DNA of 64,000 bases from Calliopum simillimum (GCA_951812925.1 OX638372.1:3472001-3536000), one strand, 5' to 3'; shown: positions 1-13,975, numbered from the stretch's first letter. A program made the numbers and translations. The notes: generated from the sequence alone by a model not told the origin.

Positions 1-540
1 ATGTTGTAACCATTTTACTGAATGAACGCCCAGGAGTTGCAAGGATTTCAAATGGGGAAGACAACACTGAATCAAGAATGCATGCATGTACGTGTGAATT
101 TGTTCACAACTGTTTGTTAAAAGTCCCTGTTTTACCGCTGAGGTGTGTTAAAAAGTGTTTTTTGCTGATGATGATGAGTTATTCCTTTTGTTTATGGGAC
201 ATGGTGCTACTGGTATAACTTTAAAAAATATTTCGATACAAACGAACAAACTTTTAGCTACATTTGTGTACTTGATGAGATAAATTTCATAAAATCGTAA
301 CATACTCGATATTTTTTAATAATTGCACTTTTTGCTTTAGTTTTAGGTAATTTTTACCAAATTTTGACTTAAACTACAAGAAAAATCTCCCGGAATTAAG
401 TGAAATATGCATAAAGAACTCTTTTTTTATGAAGTTTATTGCTTTCTTAAATTCGAAATCTTTCATTCGAAATTTATAATTTTGTGTTAAATTTTTAGTT
501 TTTATACTGCAGAGAAACTAGACCATCATCAAAATAAAAA
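1..540. other. AT-rich non-coding DNA, no feature seen
   Basis: I see no conserved coding frame, RNA gene or clear repeat here. The stretch is AT-rich, with short homopolymer runs typical of fly intergenic or intronic DNA. Confidence 0.5.
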
Positions 541-620
541 CTAAGGGGCGTCCCATAACTCAAGCAAGATTTGAACTTGCTGCCATTTGTACGGAAAAGC
601 TTACCAACCACAAAAAAGGA
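541..620 (-). repeat. tRNA-like (SINE-type) fragment
   Basis: On the minus strand an A-box-like TGGTTGGTAAGC is followed about 35 bases later by a T-arm with a perfect 5-bp stem (GCAAG/CTTGC) closing a 7-base TTCAAAT loop. The acceptor and anticodon stems do not pair well, so this is not a working tRNA gene. I infer a tRNA-derived SINE head or tRNA relic. Similar fragments lie near 3.67 and 15.7 kb. Confidence 0.35.
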
Positions 621-980
621 AAAAATTTAAAAAAAAGTAAAAGTTTGGCTGCTACAGTTTAAAAATTTCGTACAAAATATGGTCGAAATATTGATGAAAT
701 AAAGACGCGTTGTTCTTTCGTGCAGTGCTCTGGACTAACCTTAAACTGTCGAACTGCTTACAATTTTTTCCGCACAAATGAGCCACTCTTAATTTTTGCG
801 GTTTGAACGATTTTCCTATATATGGGTGGTTCTCAGATAACTGTACTTTTTGTACAGTAGGCTTTTTTTTCAAAAAAAATTACGCTATAAGTTAGAAACT
901 ATGTTTTTCTAATAGAGCGTATCAATTTTACCACCAAATATTTATTGGTCTACTTTGAAAGTTTGCAAATATACCCCAAA

Positions 981-2718
981 TGTCACAAACGTGGCATGTC
1001 CTACCCCTACTTTTTATATACACAACACGATGCAAAACGACCGAAAAACGGAAATAGAACAGAAAACAAGTTACTACACATATTAAGTAAATACTTAAGG
1101 CTACAATATTCTGAGCTCATCTGCAGTTTTCTATAATTTTGAGAGGGCACAATTTCGAATTGAAAACTGTCCCCTAGTTTTGGAAACAAAAAATTTCTTG
1201 AAAGCATTATGCTAGTACTGCATGGTACTACTGTTTCAGTCAATAGATTGCAATACATATGCATTATTTCTGATCACTATCCATCACCCAAAGGTCATCA
1301 TATCAAGACGAGCCCAAAAAGAAATCTGTTTGCGTTTTATAGGGCAGTTTAATAACAAAAGCAGTTTTTTTTTTAAATTATGGTCACAAACGTGGCACTC
1401 GGCACTCCCAGGTAGTTCATTTTGTTTTATGCATGAAAAAATTTTTTTGTAGGATTTGCATACATGACCCCAAATTCTTTCGGAAAAATCTTGAACTCAA
1501 AAGCGTGCCTTACAATGAGCGATAAACTACAAAAATGTCACAAACGTGGCGCATCAAAAATGTCACAAACGTGGCACTTTTTATCAGTCTGCAAAAAACA
1601 TATTTCGATATAAAGTTTGAGTATACAGATGTTTAGTTGAAGGCTATTAATTATGTTTTTAATACAAAAATTTTTCTACACCATCAGAATCCTGAGTTAT
1701 CCTTGCTCAAAAGTGAAAAAATCACTGTTTTGACATCTACTTAAAGCTATAGAATAAAAACAACAACAAGTAAAATTAATTTTAGTCAATGGATTCAGAC
1801 AGCCAAATTTATTGTCAACAAGACTTAATTTACCGTTTTTAAATTGCATTCCCAGCTTTCGAGTTATAAGCGTTTAAAATAAGGACATCTTTCGATAACA
1901 TACAAAAGATTTTTCGAGACCCAAAAGTTACAAAAAATCAAGTTTTATTATTTTTATCAATAACATATTTAATTACAAAAATTTCGTGACCTTGCAAACC
2001 ATAATCGCATAAAAAATGACAGTTCTATGCTAGATTTAGTGAATGACCCTACTAAACTACTGCTTTGCAAATTAACAGAATCAACATTTCATCTGTTCAT
2101 TCACTAAATCTACAATAGAGCCTTATTTTTTCATCAGATTTTAGTCTGCAAGGGCTTAAAATTTTTGTGATAAATTATATTTTTGATAAAAATAATAAAA
2201 TGTTAATTTTTCGGTCCAGAAAATCCTTTGTGTGTTATTGAGAGGTATCCTTTTTTTAAAGGCTTATAACTCGGAAATTAGGAATCCAATTGAAGAACGG
2301 TAAATAATGTCTTGTTGATAATAAATTCGGCTGTCTGAATTCATTGACAAAAATTAATTTAACTTGTTGCTGTTTTTATTAAATAGATGTCAAAACTGTG
2401 ATTTTTTCACTTTTGAGCAAGGATAACTAAGGATACTGATGTAATAGAAAAAAATCAAGATCAGATTCGTAATTAGGAGATCCTAATCCATCATAAGCGG
2501 CTATAAAAACAGAAAACAGGAAACCATTGTTGATCTTTAGGGCGATAGGGTTTAAAAAAATGGACCACTGGAGACATGACACTGTTGCAAAATTAGTCTT
2601 GAAGTGTAAATTTGTCATTATATGCAATATATCTCTCATCAAATCGCTTCAAAAACATAATTTTTCCATACTGTGGCTAAAATGTCACAAACGTGGCAAT
2701 TTGGTCACAAACGTGGCA
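981..2718 (+). repeat. Six direct copies of a 14-bp motif GTCACAAACGTGGC
   Basis: The exact 14-mer GTCACAAACGTGGC starts at 982, 1383, 1537, 1562, 2684 and 2704, always on the plus strand. Four copies lie left and two lie right of the palindrome at 1665-2455. The preceding context is usually AAAT or TTTG/TATG, so the conserved unit is slightly longer than 14 bp. I found no other copy in the window. The likely reading is a set of sub-terminal transposase-binding repeats of an unnamed non-autonomous element that includes the palindrome. Host binding sites are the alternative. Confidence 0.75.
1665..2455. mobile_element. Palindromic (fold-back) element, ~0.8 kb
   Basis: The left arm (about 1665-2060) is the diverged reverse complement of the right arm (about 2080-2455). 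Matching landmarks are TTATCCTTGCTCAAAAGTG at 1695 against CACTTTTGAGCAAGGATAAC at 2410, and the shared track around the gaattc/ggattc and tcttgttg segments. The arms are perhaps 80-85% alike, with many small indels, so the copy is old. There is no coding capacity. Clean target duplications were not found, so the true ends may lie outside and include the 14-bp motif clusters. Confidence 0.7.
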
Positions 2719-2769
2719 GCAAAATTTCTTAATTTCGACCTCAAAGCCGTAAATTCACACTTGTAGTTG

Positions 2770-3640
2770 ATCTACTTAAAATGTGAGTTTTAAGAGTGTG
2801 TTTACATAAGATAGCATGAAGAAACTTGCAAAAATCCAAAAAAATTATCTGCCAATTTTACTACTCGATATTTTCTACTCAATGCCAAACAACTTTTCTA
2901 CATCTTACAGTCATGCTGATATGAAAAATGATACTCTACAACAGTAAATTGCTGCTGCTGGTATGAGCCTGAAATTCCTTTGCTACCACAGAGTTATCTG
3001 ATTGAGTGTGAACTGTCTAAATGTTATGCGGGGGAGGCGGAAAAGGAAGGGGCATTGGCAGTACTGATCAAAATCGGATATACTGTGGGCGCACATTACC
3101 CGCACACATTAGCACATATACTTAAAGGACCTTAGTCGATACGAACAACACAAGGGTATTCATTCTGTTCTGTTCTGTTTCTGTGTTATATCGAGTTGGT
3201 GTTGGTGTTTTTGCGTACGCTTTGTTGTTACTTGTGTTTTTGTGTAACGAACACGCTACTACCCATTACACATGGTTTTGTGGCGGCAGTTATCTCGGTT
3301 TTGTTGGTTATTGAATTAGCCCAATAAACCAGAAAAACAACACAGAAACGACACATGATGAGCACTGCGGGGGTTGAGTTTGAATACCATGCAGATTTAG
3401 AATTCCACTGTCATCGTCATTATGCCACACATTCGGTACAAAAAAAAAAAGTAGGCAATGAGCTGTGAGTGATTTTCTATTTATCTTTTTATTCAATAAA
3501 GAAACATTCGGAAAAACACATGCACCATGGAAGGAAGAAAGGAATGAATGCTCAAAATTCAAATTTGTTTGGTTAAAATGTTTTAAGTTATCGATTGTTT
3601 GACCAATATGAAAATGATGCAACTTGACTAAGTTCTAAAC
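2770..3640. other. Non-coding DNA, no feature seen
   Basis: No coding frame or repeat structure that I can support. The region holds GT-rich stretches near 3190-3290 and an A-run at 3438. Confidence 0.4.
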
Positions 3641-3715
3641 AATGGGCGTGGCATCTTCTATTTAAGCCGTGACAGGTTTTCCGGGTTCGAATCTACCTGA
3701 AGGCTTTACACATTC
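3640..3715 (+). repeat. tRNA-like B-box fragment
   Basis: The string GGGTTCGAATC (about 3680) is a perfect RNA polymerase III B box, and an anticodon-loop-like GTGACAG lies upstream. The stems are poor and no clean A box is visible. It is best read as a degenerate tRNA-derived repeat, not a tRNA gene. Confidence 0.3.
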
Positions 3716-3769
3716 AGATTTTTCATTTATTAGTGAAAATCCCTTTTTTAAATAATTAAAAATTTAAGC

Positions 3770-4215
3770 TACTTCTCTACCTTTGGGAAAATTATTAAAA
3801 ATATGTGGGCACTCTTCACATGCCTAAGGACTATAACTCAGAAAAAAATTGGGGTAATCAATATTGGATCAAAAGTTGTTAACAATATTGTGTGCCGTGC
3901 AATTCTTTTTTCAGTAGTAGAAAAAAGCTGGGCGTCTTACGAAAAATGTGCGCATAGCATTAAATACTTAAAATCGTTCAAAAAGTGTGAGTTTTTTCAG
4001 AATTTTCTGCGACATTTTATAATTTTTCAAAAATTGGTCAAAAAAAAATTTAATGCGTCCCAAAAAATTAAAAAAAAACCTACACGTATTGTACGGCAAA
4101 CTATAGTGTTAATAACTTTTGAAACAATATCGGTAACCCAAATTTGTTTCTGGGATATATTTTCAAGAGAAGAGTGTCTAAAAATGTTTATTATTTCCTC
4201 AAAGGTAGAGAAGTT
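3770..4215. mobile_element. Palindromic element, same family as the 19-21.3 kb element
   Basis: The two halves are inverted relative to each other: GGGTAATCAATATTGG with GTTAACAATATTG (3850-3895) mirrors GTGTTAATAACTTTTG with ATCGGTAACCC (4108-4140), and CTTCTCTACCTTTG at the left end mirrors CAAAGGTAGAGAAG at the right. The same blocks, including TCTTTTTTCAG and CTTACGAAAAA, recur in the palindrome at 20.0-20.5 kb, so both belong to one repeat family. The open frames across it on both strands mirror each other and are by-products of the palindrome. Confidence 0.65.
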
Positions 4216-4344
4216 TCTCCTACTTAGAGACCCAAAATAAGTACCATTCTTACACATCACATGTGTGTATATGCGTAGATGAAAAAAATGTAAAAAGTCA
4301 ATATCGAAAAATTTCGGAGATGTGACCTTTTCGAAATGGGCCAT

Positions 4345-7300
4345 TCAATTCATTTTTTAGTTTTTTGCAATTTTGTTGGTGTTATACATAAACACACCGA
4401 ACATGACACTCTATCTTTAAAAAATTTTTGACACATTCATTTCAGAATCAAGATTTTTTTTTATAATAGGTTTAAAAAACAAACCATTCTAAATACAAGC
4501 GTAGTTACGTAAACAACTCCAATGCTTCACATATTAATAGACTGCAAGTTTGTTAACCCCATCATAACGCGAATTCCCAAACGAAATCGTACAACAAATT
4601 GAGTCTTTATTGGAAAACTTTTAAAAATTAAAAATTCGCGCTCATAAAAGTGACGCCGACAAAGTAATTGACAGTGTCATTGCTAAGAAAGAAAAAGGGC
4701 ATACCAGTTATGTCAGTTACAAATATTAACCCACTGCTGCCACCTTTCTTCTGTGATACCCACCGAAGAAATGTTGAATGCAAATCCCCTTAAATACACT
4801 TTGTGATTGCCCGCGAACAAAACAAAAAAAAAAAAAAAAAACAACAAGTTGCGAGCCACTTAAAGTGATCAAGAAGGATTCACAGTTTGTAAAAAGAGCA
4901 TTTTATGACTTAAAAAAAAAATGTTTTTTCTTTTCGCTACACTCAAGGGTTTGACTTTTTTTCGCCTTTTTTTCCGTCTTTTACAAAAGACAACACCCGC
5001 ACAAAAGTTGGCTGAAGGTCCTTGCAGCTTTTGCAACATCTTATTGTTGTCTTGCCTTCTTGCTGTTGCTTTTCCATTGTGGCGGTTTTTATTGTCCGTC
5101 CGTCCGTCCGTCTGTTTATTATTGCTGTCTTATGCTTCAAGGTTGCAGCGCCGCGTCGGCATACACTGAACAAATCACACCCCATTATTTTCGTGTTCCA
5201 TTTCAAAGGAGAGGGGAGAGTTTGCCGAAATTCCGCAGCGTCACTTTTTCACAGATTTAAAGCAGCTTATCGCGACTTCATTTGAATATTTTGCAATTTT
5301 TTTTTTTTCTTTTTCATCTTTTTTTCTTGGTTCCTCTTTCTTCACTTCTCCTCCTTCTACACCATTTAGGACTTACAGATTTTTTTATGCTCTCGTTAAT
5401 GTTGTTACGGAGATTTAAAGCATATCTTTTAAATAAATGAAAACAACAACATCGTAATAAAAAGCTATTATAGCTTGAGTGGAACTTTTAAATGTGAACC
5501 CCCTCCCTGTGGCTCAACTTGACTGGTGTAGTAGTACCCGAGGACACAAGTAAATAATGACATTTTAGACGCTTATTTGGAGCACTCACAGGGTGTATTA
5601 CGCGTTGTTGTCATATTAGGCGAATTATGTTCGATTGTGTTGGAGATTTCACGCCTGTCGTGCTTTTTTTTTTGGGAACACAGATTTGCCTAATGGCAAA
5701 TTAGATACTTTGAGATTACGAAAACACAACTTTCCGACTACGAGACAAGTTGGTAAATTTATTGATATGAAGTAGATACTTAAAGCGTTTACAGCGAACA
5801 TCATACAAATATTTCAGAGCTTTTAAAGATATCAAAAGCAGAGATTTTTACTTAACTGATTTTTTATTTTACTCCGTATAATTTTTAAACTTTTCTACAA
5901 AGTTGACAAACTACAATTTCCACTAAAAATTTCACTCAGCATATTTAATGAATGCATCCTTGAGGAAAAATATCTCAAGAAAAAATAACAATCATTAGAA
6001 CGTTTATTTATCCTTTCAAGCGTTTGTGTGGGGTAAACAAAAAAACCAAGGACTCAAAGCCATAGTACTCGAGAAGAAGTGGAAGAAAACAAATGAAGAC
6101 ATCCGTGGCAATTCGAATAAATGTAGCGGTATAAAAAGAACAAGAAAATGTTTAAACGCAGAACACAAAGTAAAAGTCTGTGCTTTTTGTTTTGACAGCG
6201 CTATTATAAAATTAAGGAAATGATTACGTTAATTCAATAGGGTAAATTAAGTCGAAGACCAGATTTTTGTTTTATTACATTGTTGTTGCTTTTAATTTAC
6301 AGTGGGAAAATACAATGATGTAGAATATATAATTTTTTACTTAAGTAAACATAGAAATTGCATTAAAAACTTCAAAACATTAAAAGATTATAACTTTTTT
6401 TCATAGAAGTTTTTTTAATAATTTTGAAAGCATAAGATTCAACTTTGTAGACAGGAGATTTCATTTCATTTCATTTATTTAAAAATTCATTACAAAATGC
6501 TGCAAGATTGTTTATTTACGATTCAGACTCAAATCACTACTATTTCTTTAGGTCAAAGCAACGCGTGGCGAAGATCAAGTTGCGTATAGCGATCACTGTG
6601 GGCGCTTGGAGCAAAGCGTGAAGTGGCGCTTCGACTACATCTTTCTTTGTATTTTTCTCTTTTGCACTCATTGGGAGCATTGATTTGAGCCCAACTTTGC
6701 TCAAAGCATGATGTTTGATTGCGAGCTTAGTTTAGAATCACGACTGCACTACTACATATACTTCACAATGAGCTTGAAAAAATTTACAGAGCTCAATTCG
6801 CTAACCATCAAGATTCTTTCAAATTATGAACTTGCTCCAAAAATCTATTCCAAAATTACAAACTTTAATTTGTTTTATAGTTTATTTCTGATCAGATGAC
6901 GCCAAATGTTTAACATCTTACCAACAAAACCACGTCATTCTTACGTATTTTAATACTTTGAGCCTCAAAAATAAAGCAAGCTTTTTCCTTATTTTGCAGG
7001 TTTATGAGATTTTTAACTTTAAGCTCTCAGGATGTTTTTGAAATTTTCGTCCCTTTTCTGGCTCAACAACGTTACTACAAACATTTCAGAGATTTTATTT
7101 TCTGAAAATGTGCAACTTTACTTTAAATAGTCGAATTGCTTTTTTATTCCAATTTATTACAGAACTATAGGTTCTTACAGAAACCATTCACTTCATTCCA
7201 AGTAATACATAGATAGATTTTAAAACCAATACATTCGATCAGTTTTGTGAATTATTTAACAAATAAAAACTTGTAATAAATATGACCTTATTGGTGCATC

Positions 7301-9939
7301 GACTTTTTTCTAAGGCATTTTAGGTCTAGTTTTGTTTTTGTCAAAAATCCTTGACAGATCGCATTCAAGTTCGTATATTGAATTGGCTAATCTAATGTTT
7401 GAATGCTGTGATCTCGAAACCAAGTCTTAGTATTTCTTGCCTTAAGCTTCGTACCATTAGCTGTCATTCTTTTCCAGATAACTATATAAACCCCAACTCC
7501 CCAACGCCCCGGAACAACAAACGACTCCCCATCATTACATTTCTCCCACCAAATTTGAAAGTTTCACTGAGTGAGAGATGCAATATCATCAAGATTTCAG
7601 TTTTCGACCACCGTAACTGTTATATATATTTTAATCGATCGCAACATATAATACATACAAATTTTAAATTAAAATTGGACTAATCGCTCTCTGTACAGAT
7701 CAGTTGAACTGAAGTCATACGGCATACCTAGAAAAACAGTTTTTTTACGAATACGGAAGCACTACTCGAGCGAAAAACATTTTTCTCAGCATACTCTAAT
7801 CAACCAAAATAAATTTGATTCGTTCTATTCACAATTTTTGATTTACATAAAACAGTGTTATGCGAAAGTTGATGTCAAAATACTTATGCCACCAAGCATT
7901 TTTACATTTGGCTCATTATTATTTTATTAGATATGCAAGTGTATATCGTATAAAAGTCAAAAATATGTTGAATTTTTTCGTCAAAATAATAATGTCGACT
8001 TGTGTAGTTGAAAATAACTTTCAAAAATGCATATCAAATTTTTGCTAATGTGGTGTCTGCTCATTTCCACTGTTGAGCTAAATAAATACTTATTAGGCGG
8101 TAGGCATGAAAAAGTCTGAAAGAGTTTTTCCGCTTTTCTTTCAACATTGTGGCTTTTGTGCAAATAATGGAAAACATTATTTACTCGCGCACTTAAAACT
8201 TTTTTCGAATGTTTTCCAAAGGAGGTTTTGTCTGCCTCTAAAAATTTCATTAACTCAATCCAAAACATACAACTCCATAGTCGGTTTCGGGGCTGGAGAT
8301 TGCTACACAATTAACTCAATAAAAATCGAAATAAATTTCTTTGTTTTCGTAGCATTTGGTTTTGTTTTGATGATGATTGTTTTGTTGATTACGTTTTTTT
8401 TATGTTGTTGTTATTGTTGTTAGTACTTTCTTTTGTTTTCCATCCAATTAGTTTCGAAATTCTCAAGAACTTTAAGGCTTTGTTTTGAACAAATCGTAAA
8501 TTGTTCATTAAAAAGAAAGCTTTTGTCTACGCAAAAATGCCAGTTTAATTTAAACAAAAAAAACAAAAAATCTTGAACCAGCTCCTACTTAATATGACGA
8601 TAAGTATGTAAATTCTCAAGTTTGCGAAACTTGTAATGTATCCATTTTTATTACCATCATACTACATACATATGTATGTATACCCGCACCTATTTACTTA
8701 CAATGAAAAAGGAGGAGCTTGGCTTCACAAATGGAAACGCCTTCGTGTGCAGTTGTTGCTGTTGGACAACACATACTACATGAAAGTGCCTAGAAAAGCT
8801 TTTCGAATGGAGCTTTTGAAGTACATACTATACATCGTGTGCGTCATATTATTGCATAGCAAGTGTTAAAATACATAATGTTGTTTTAATTATATCGTCT
8901 TTAAAATAAATCAAAGCGATAACCAGATAAAAAAAAAAATATTTTTTAGGAAAAATTTGACCGTGTAACTTAAAACCTTAAAACAATCATTTTTATTTTC
9001 TGGCTTGTCTAGTTTTTGAGATATTTGTTTAATCATAAAAAGGGCAAGTTGAAATGACAAAAAATCTCTTTGTGGTTAGTTAAACCAAATTTTTCACATA
9101 AGTAATTTATACCAATATAAAAGAAAAAACTCTGGCGCACATTTTGAGATATAAGTAGTTGACTCAACTCAGACTATTAGTTTGGTCGATTGTGGCTAAA
9201 ATATCACAAAAATACTATTTTTTTTTACCGTCCCACACTGGCTAAAATTCCTTAAAAGATAGCCAAAAGTCGAATTAATTATATTTCCAAGACGAAATTA
9301 TTTACCCTATGGTTTTTAAGGTCACTTATTACGATTCTGATGTTAAATTTTTGAGTTTTTGGAGTCGCTGATTACGAATCTAGAATTAGATTTTTTTATA
9401 ACAGAACGGCGGACTCGAAATGGCAAAAATCAACATTTCCACAATTTTAATCAGACACGTGCTGAAATCCGATTTCGATCGAAAGTGGAAGTGAATTCGA
9501 TTTCAGGTGTTCCTCATTTCGATAATTAACACCAAATCGGTTTTATGTTTCGGTAAATAGCAAATCTTATTTCTCAACAATTTGATATCACAATTCCGAT
9601 TCCGCTCTATTTGTAGCAATGCAGAGCACTTGAAGAATGATTTGATTCCGAATCCGAAGTGAATCTGATTTCAGAATATGCCTAAATATCTTATTTAAAA
9701 ACGTATTTCAAAACTTCAAGTTTGACTGAGTTGTGTGAACCGTTAAATTGATCTAAATAAAAACTGGCCTTAGATTCCTTTATTATGGAGTATAACCTGT
9801 ATAATATTAAAATTTTATCAATTCGGGTGAGCAACACCTATTGACACTTGTCAAGCAATATGAATTAAATATTCTTATAGGCGTCCCTCAGAAAAGTTCG
9901 CGTCAAACAAGATGGGCTAAAAAGGACATCTAAATTTTT
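4345..9939. other. 5.6 kb of non-coding DNA
   Basis: I find no host exon, transposase or reverse-transcriptase remnant. Small features are a (CCGT)n run at 5094-5113, a T-tract at 5297-5330, a TTTCATTTCATTTCATT run at 6462-6478 and a TTG-rich tract near 8400. Short open frames around 4.9-5.3 kb overlap in several frames over low-complexity sequence and do not look coding. Confidence 0.4.
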
Positions 9940-10094
9940 TTATATATGTGTCGTTAAATATCAAAACTGCCTAAGTCCCTCTTTGATATGTAGACAAAAT
10001 AAAACAAATTTCAATAATTTGATTTTAATTTATTTTATTTTGCCTTTATATCAGAGAGGGACTTAGGTTTAGATATTTAACGACACATATGTAA
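9940..10094. mobile_element. ~155-bp palindromic MITE
   Basis: The left arm has ATATGTGTCGTTAAATATC and CCTAAGTCCCTCT. The right arm has the reverse complement (AGAGGGACTTAGG then GATATTTAACGACACATAT). Even the middle (CAAAATAAAA / TTTTATTTTG) is inverted, so nearly the whole unit can form one hairpin. No coding capacity and no clear target duplication. Confidence 0.7.
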
Positions 10095-13000
10095 CAAAAG
10101 ATTTTAATCTTTTTAAGCCAAACAAAAAATCTTGGTGGAACCACGCAGAACAAATTAGCTATGGGCATTTTTTATACCCATTGCTAATTAATTAATTTTG
10201 TGAAATAATTTGATTTTAAGTCAATCACAATTATTAGAAAAGTATTACTTGTTGCCAGTTTTGAGTTTAAAGGTAGTATTCTCTTTTACTAAGAGATTCC
10301 ATTCTCAAACATACAAATCAATTAAGTTTTACAGCAGCCACACTTATTTTTACTTTCAACTCACAGAATTTTGCGGCTAAGAAGCGTACTTTCTGAGAGA
10401 TTCCAAGAGCGTTGTAGGAATACCACGAAACTTCTTATCGATTTTTGGAGGTCTATGAACATCAGTTAGACAATACAGTCCCTAAAAAGTTAAATTAAAA
10501 TAACTTTTTTTTTTATTTTGTCCAATTTTTAAGGATTTTGAAACACCTCCACAGGAAAACACCTCTTATTCACAAAATCAAAAACAGTATTTTTTTACAT
10601 TTTCTAATAATATATACTATTTTGAATAAAATGGCACCTCGATCACTGAAAAATTCAAAAACTTGACTTGAGTTATGGCATTTTGAAAACTTTAAATTAA
10701 AAACTCGAGCTTGCAGATATCGAAGATCAGATTGTCAATTATCAATTTTTTCCAGGATAGAACTTAATTTCACCTTAAACTGAAAACCGGTAAAATTGCC
10801 TGTATCTCTTATTTTAAACTGTATTGCTTAATTGTGGCAGTGAAGATGAGGTACCTTTTTCACTGAGCAGTCACATATATAGGACAACTACGAACATTTT
10901 TGCTTATTTTTGAAAATCAGTTAAAAGAAACAAATATTATTGTAAAACAAAATCTGCTTTTTTTTTTTTGCAACCGACTACTTATGCAAATAGTAGGTAA
11001 TTATACACACGTACACATAAGATAACAGACACCCCCACATCCAATGTGCACTTTATAGAGTCAAGTTGACAAACGCCCATTTGTCAGCGTCTCAACTCAA
11101 TTACTTGGCAATAAATCCTAGAAAACCGTAGGCAACAGGATTAAATGTTAGTAAACATGAATGATTTAACAAGAAAATAAACAGACAATCAAATGTAAAC
11201 TGCTTTCAAGAAGGACGCCTTCACACACTCAGGAGGACATCAAATAGCACCAAGGAGCAGAACCATAAGAAGGAAGCCTGTGAGACAGCATTAACTGTGT
11301 ACGTACGAGCAAACAAAAATTGTCTTCATCTCAACAGCAGCCGTTGACTTCATGTTGGAGAAGATGTTTCTAACGCCTCTTACTTGTGATAACATGCTTT
11401 TTTAACATAGGCGTAGGTATCATAGGGATGAGGGGAACTATGCACAAATGATTGTAAGAAATGTTCGGATATGTTACTTTTAAATGTTAGACAGTCATGC
11501 TCTGCTATTGCACTTATCTTAAGTGTATGTTTTTTAAATGAACATTTTATCGGATAAAAAGACGTAAGTAAATTTATTTCAGAAATCATGTCATCATGTA
11601 GCATTTCATTTAGTGAATAGTTTTAAGAAAATTAAGATATTTAAAAAAAAGTAAAAAATGTTCGATACCAAATGTAAAAATCCAATTAAAATTCATAGTT
11701 TAATCATGAATCTCAGCGAAGCCAAAACAAATCTTGGCGAATCTTCACTCTCCTTCTTCCACAAATGGCATACGAACACATACACGTTAATTTGTATGTA
11801 TAAATTTGTTGGTGGTTGTTTTAATTGTATTCTGAATTGAGCCACACGCGTAACGCTTAAGGGGTTAATATTCTATAGCAGCTTATAGCCTAAGGGGGGA
11901 GGCAGTGCTTCATATACTAACGCTAACGTAGGAAATAATCTTTATAAATCTATGAAACGCGCTTCAATTAGTGAAGAAATAAAGACAAAAAGGATTTTGG
12001 CAGCTAAAAAAGCCAATTATTGTTGTTATAAGGAAGATTGGTGGCGCACTGAAATTCAAATTCAAATGCCGCATAATGTCACCCTGGGGAACAATAAAAA
12101 TCATATTAATAAAAGTTCAAGTTAAATTCGAAATGGCTGCGGTTGATGAAGCAAATATTTTTGCAATTATTGGATACAAAGGAAGCAGTCGCGTAATAAA
12201 AGGATAAGGGCATAATTAGACATGATTTGTAACAAACGCTAAATTTTAAATGAAAAGAAAAGACTTAATTTCACTTTGAAATGTAAGACATATCATTTCA
12301 AAAGATAGCGACTTTCTCATAAACACGCATTAATAATTCAAAATGTCAAATTCACGCATACTTAACTTTAAACTCTCGTCCTTCTCCATTTAATCTTCTG
12401 CTTCACTCATATTTCACATCATACCGAGGGCATCAATGTGGTCAGCATGTTGTTGTGTAATTAATAGGACTGAGTGTCTTTGACATTTTTGCGCCACAGG
12501 TGTTTGCACCAAGCAGTAGCTCACATCCCTTTATCTTAGCGCACACACATACACACATGGTTTCATCCTTACCCACATACAAAACATCAACGACTACATA
12601 TGCAGATAATGACATAAATGCTTCTACTATTATTATTATTAATATTATTAAATGATGACAAATGTCTCTGACAGCTCTGAACTGAGGCGTACCGGGCTCA
12701 ACCCATATTTAACCCCTTTTTGGCAGAATGTGCTGTGTGACCGGTCGTCATACAGTGGAGCTATTAAGTATTGTTCTGATTAAAATTTTCTTAAGAATAC
12801 GGTTTAACATTTGTAGTTGATTTCCTGAGTATAAACAGAGTCTGTAGTTAAATGAAATCATATTTTTAGTTTTTTACCACATTAAGTAAAAAGAATGGCA
12901 CCTTTTTTTGTTGAACCAGAACTACACGTAAAAGAGGCTTTAAAGGAACTTTGTTTTAATTAATTCAAAACAAAAAACAGAGCTTAAGCTTGAACAAAAA

Positions 13001-13786
13001 TTACTTAAAATATGTTTCAATTTAAAAAAATTATTTTAAGTGCAGAATCACCCGAGAATATTTGCGATATGGCACTATATCATGGGTCATTTGGCACTCT
13101 TGGTGACTTTTAAGTTTTTGTTGTCAGAATTGTTGCATTTTTTTGAATAAGATATACATTAGACCGGTGCGTTTTGGACGAAAGTTTAAAATTCGTCGCG
13201 CAACCGGCAGAATTGTAAAGTTTAACTATCGACATGAAGATTGCCGCCACCCTTGCTCTGAGAGATGACGGGAAGGGGTGTCGATATATTTTTGAAGGTT
13301 GAAAAACGTGTTTCACAAATGCATGCACATAGGTCGGAAGTGAATCAATTCTCAGCTTCGTAGTAGGTCGAAAATTGAAATCCAAGACATTGATTCTTAT
13401 GTATGTTTTTCCGTAGAATCGAATGGCACCATTATTTTTCTAATTAGACGACCATTTTTGATGTAAAGTGAACTTTTCAGCTCAAAAACATCGAAATTTT
13501 TCGAAAACCACCTGTTTGAGCACTCACAATTGAACAGAAAAAATCTTAGAAAAATTTTAAATGTATATTTTGTTAGGATTTTTCCTGACAAATCTAATGG
13601 TATCATTTCTTTTGCGCTACGACATTATTTTCATTCATTAAAAACGAATTTTTGATTTTTTTATCAAAAAATAGCACGAAATCGGGCATAAATATTTAGT
13701 CAACGACGGTTGCCACCGTCCGGACGGTTTTTTTTTTTGGTGGCCCCTAGTAAAATTTTTTTAGAATATTTTTGGACATTTTTTTA
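10095..13786. other. 3.7 kb of non-coding DNA
   Basis: No gene recognised. There is an (ATT)n tract near 12626-12650. Several 60-90-codon open frames are present, but none has a recognisable motif, and they are expected by chance at this AT content. Confidence 0.4.
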
Positions 13787-13975
13787 ACCCATTATAAACA
13801 AGTTGTTGCAAGAAGGAGTCAAAAAGACCCTTAATAACGCAATATAATGGGTTAAGATGTTCTAAAATATTGTTCCATGCCTGATTTTACATTAAGTTAT
13901 TTGAACGTCTTAACCCATTATATCGCGTTTTTAAGTGTCTTTTTGTCTTTTGTTTTGAAACTAAACAACTGTTGA
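13787..13975. repeat. Inverted repeat bounded by TTAACCCATTATA
   Basis: TTAACCCATTATA occurs at 13787 and 13910 on the plus strand, and as its reverse complement at 13844-13856. A longer inverted match pairs the region around AAGTTGTTGCAAGAAGG and AAAAAGACCC with GTGTCTTTTTGTC and AACAACTGTTG. It is probably a small fold-back. The TTAACCC ends resemble, but do not prove, a piggyBac-type derivative. Confidence 0.5.

Noticed and set aside
981..2718. CRISPR-like array from the repeated 14-mer
   Set aside because: The repeat is too short, the spacing is irregular (25 bp to over 1 kb), and the genome is clearly eukaryotic.
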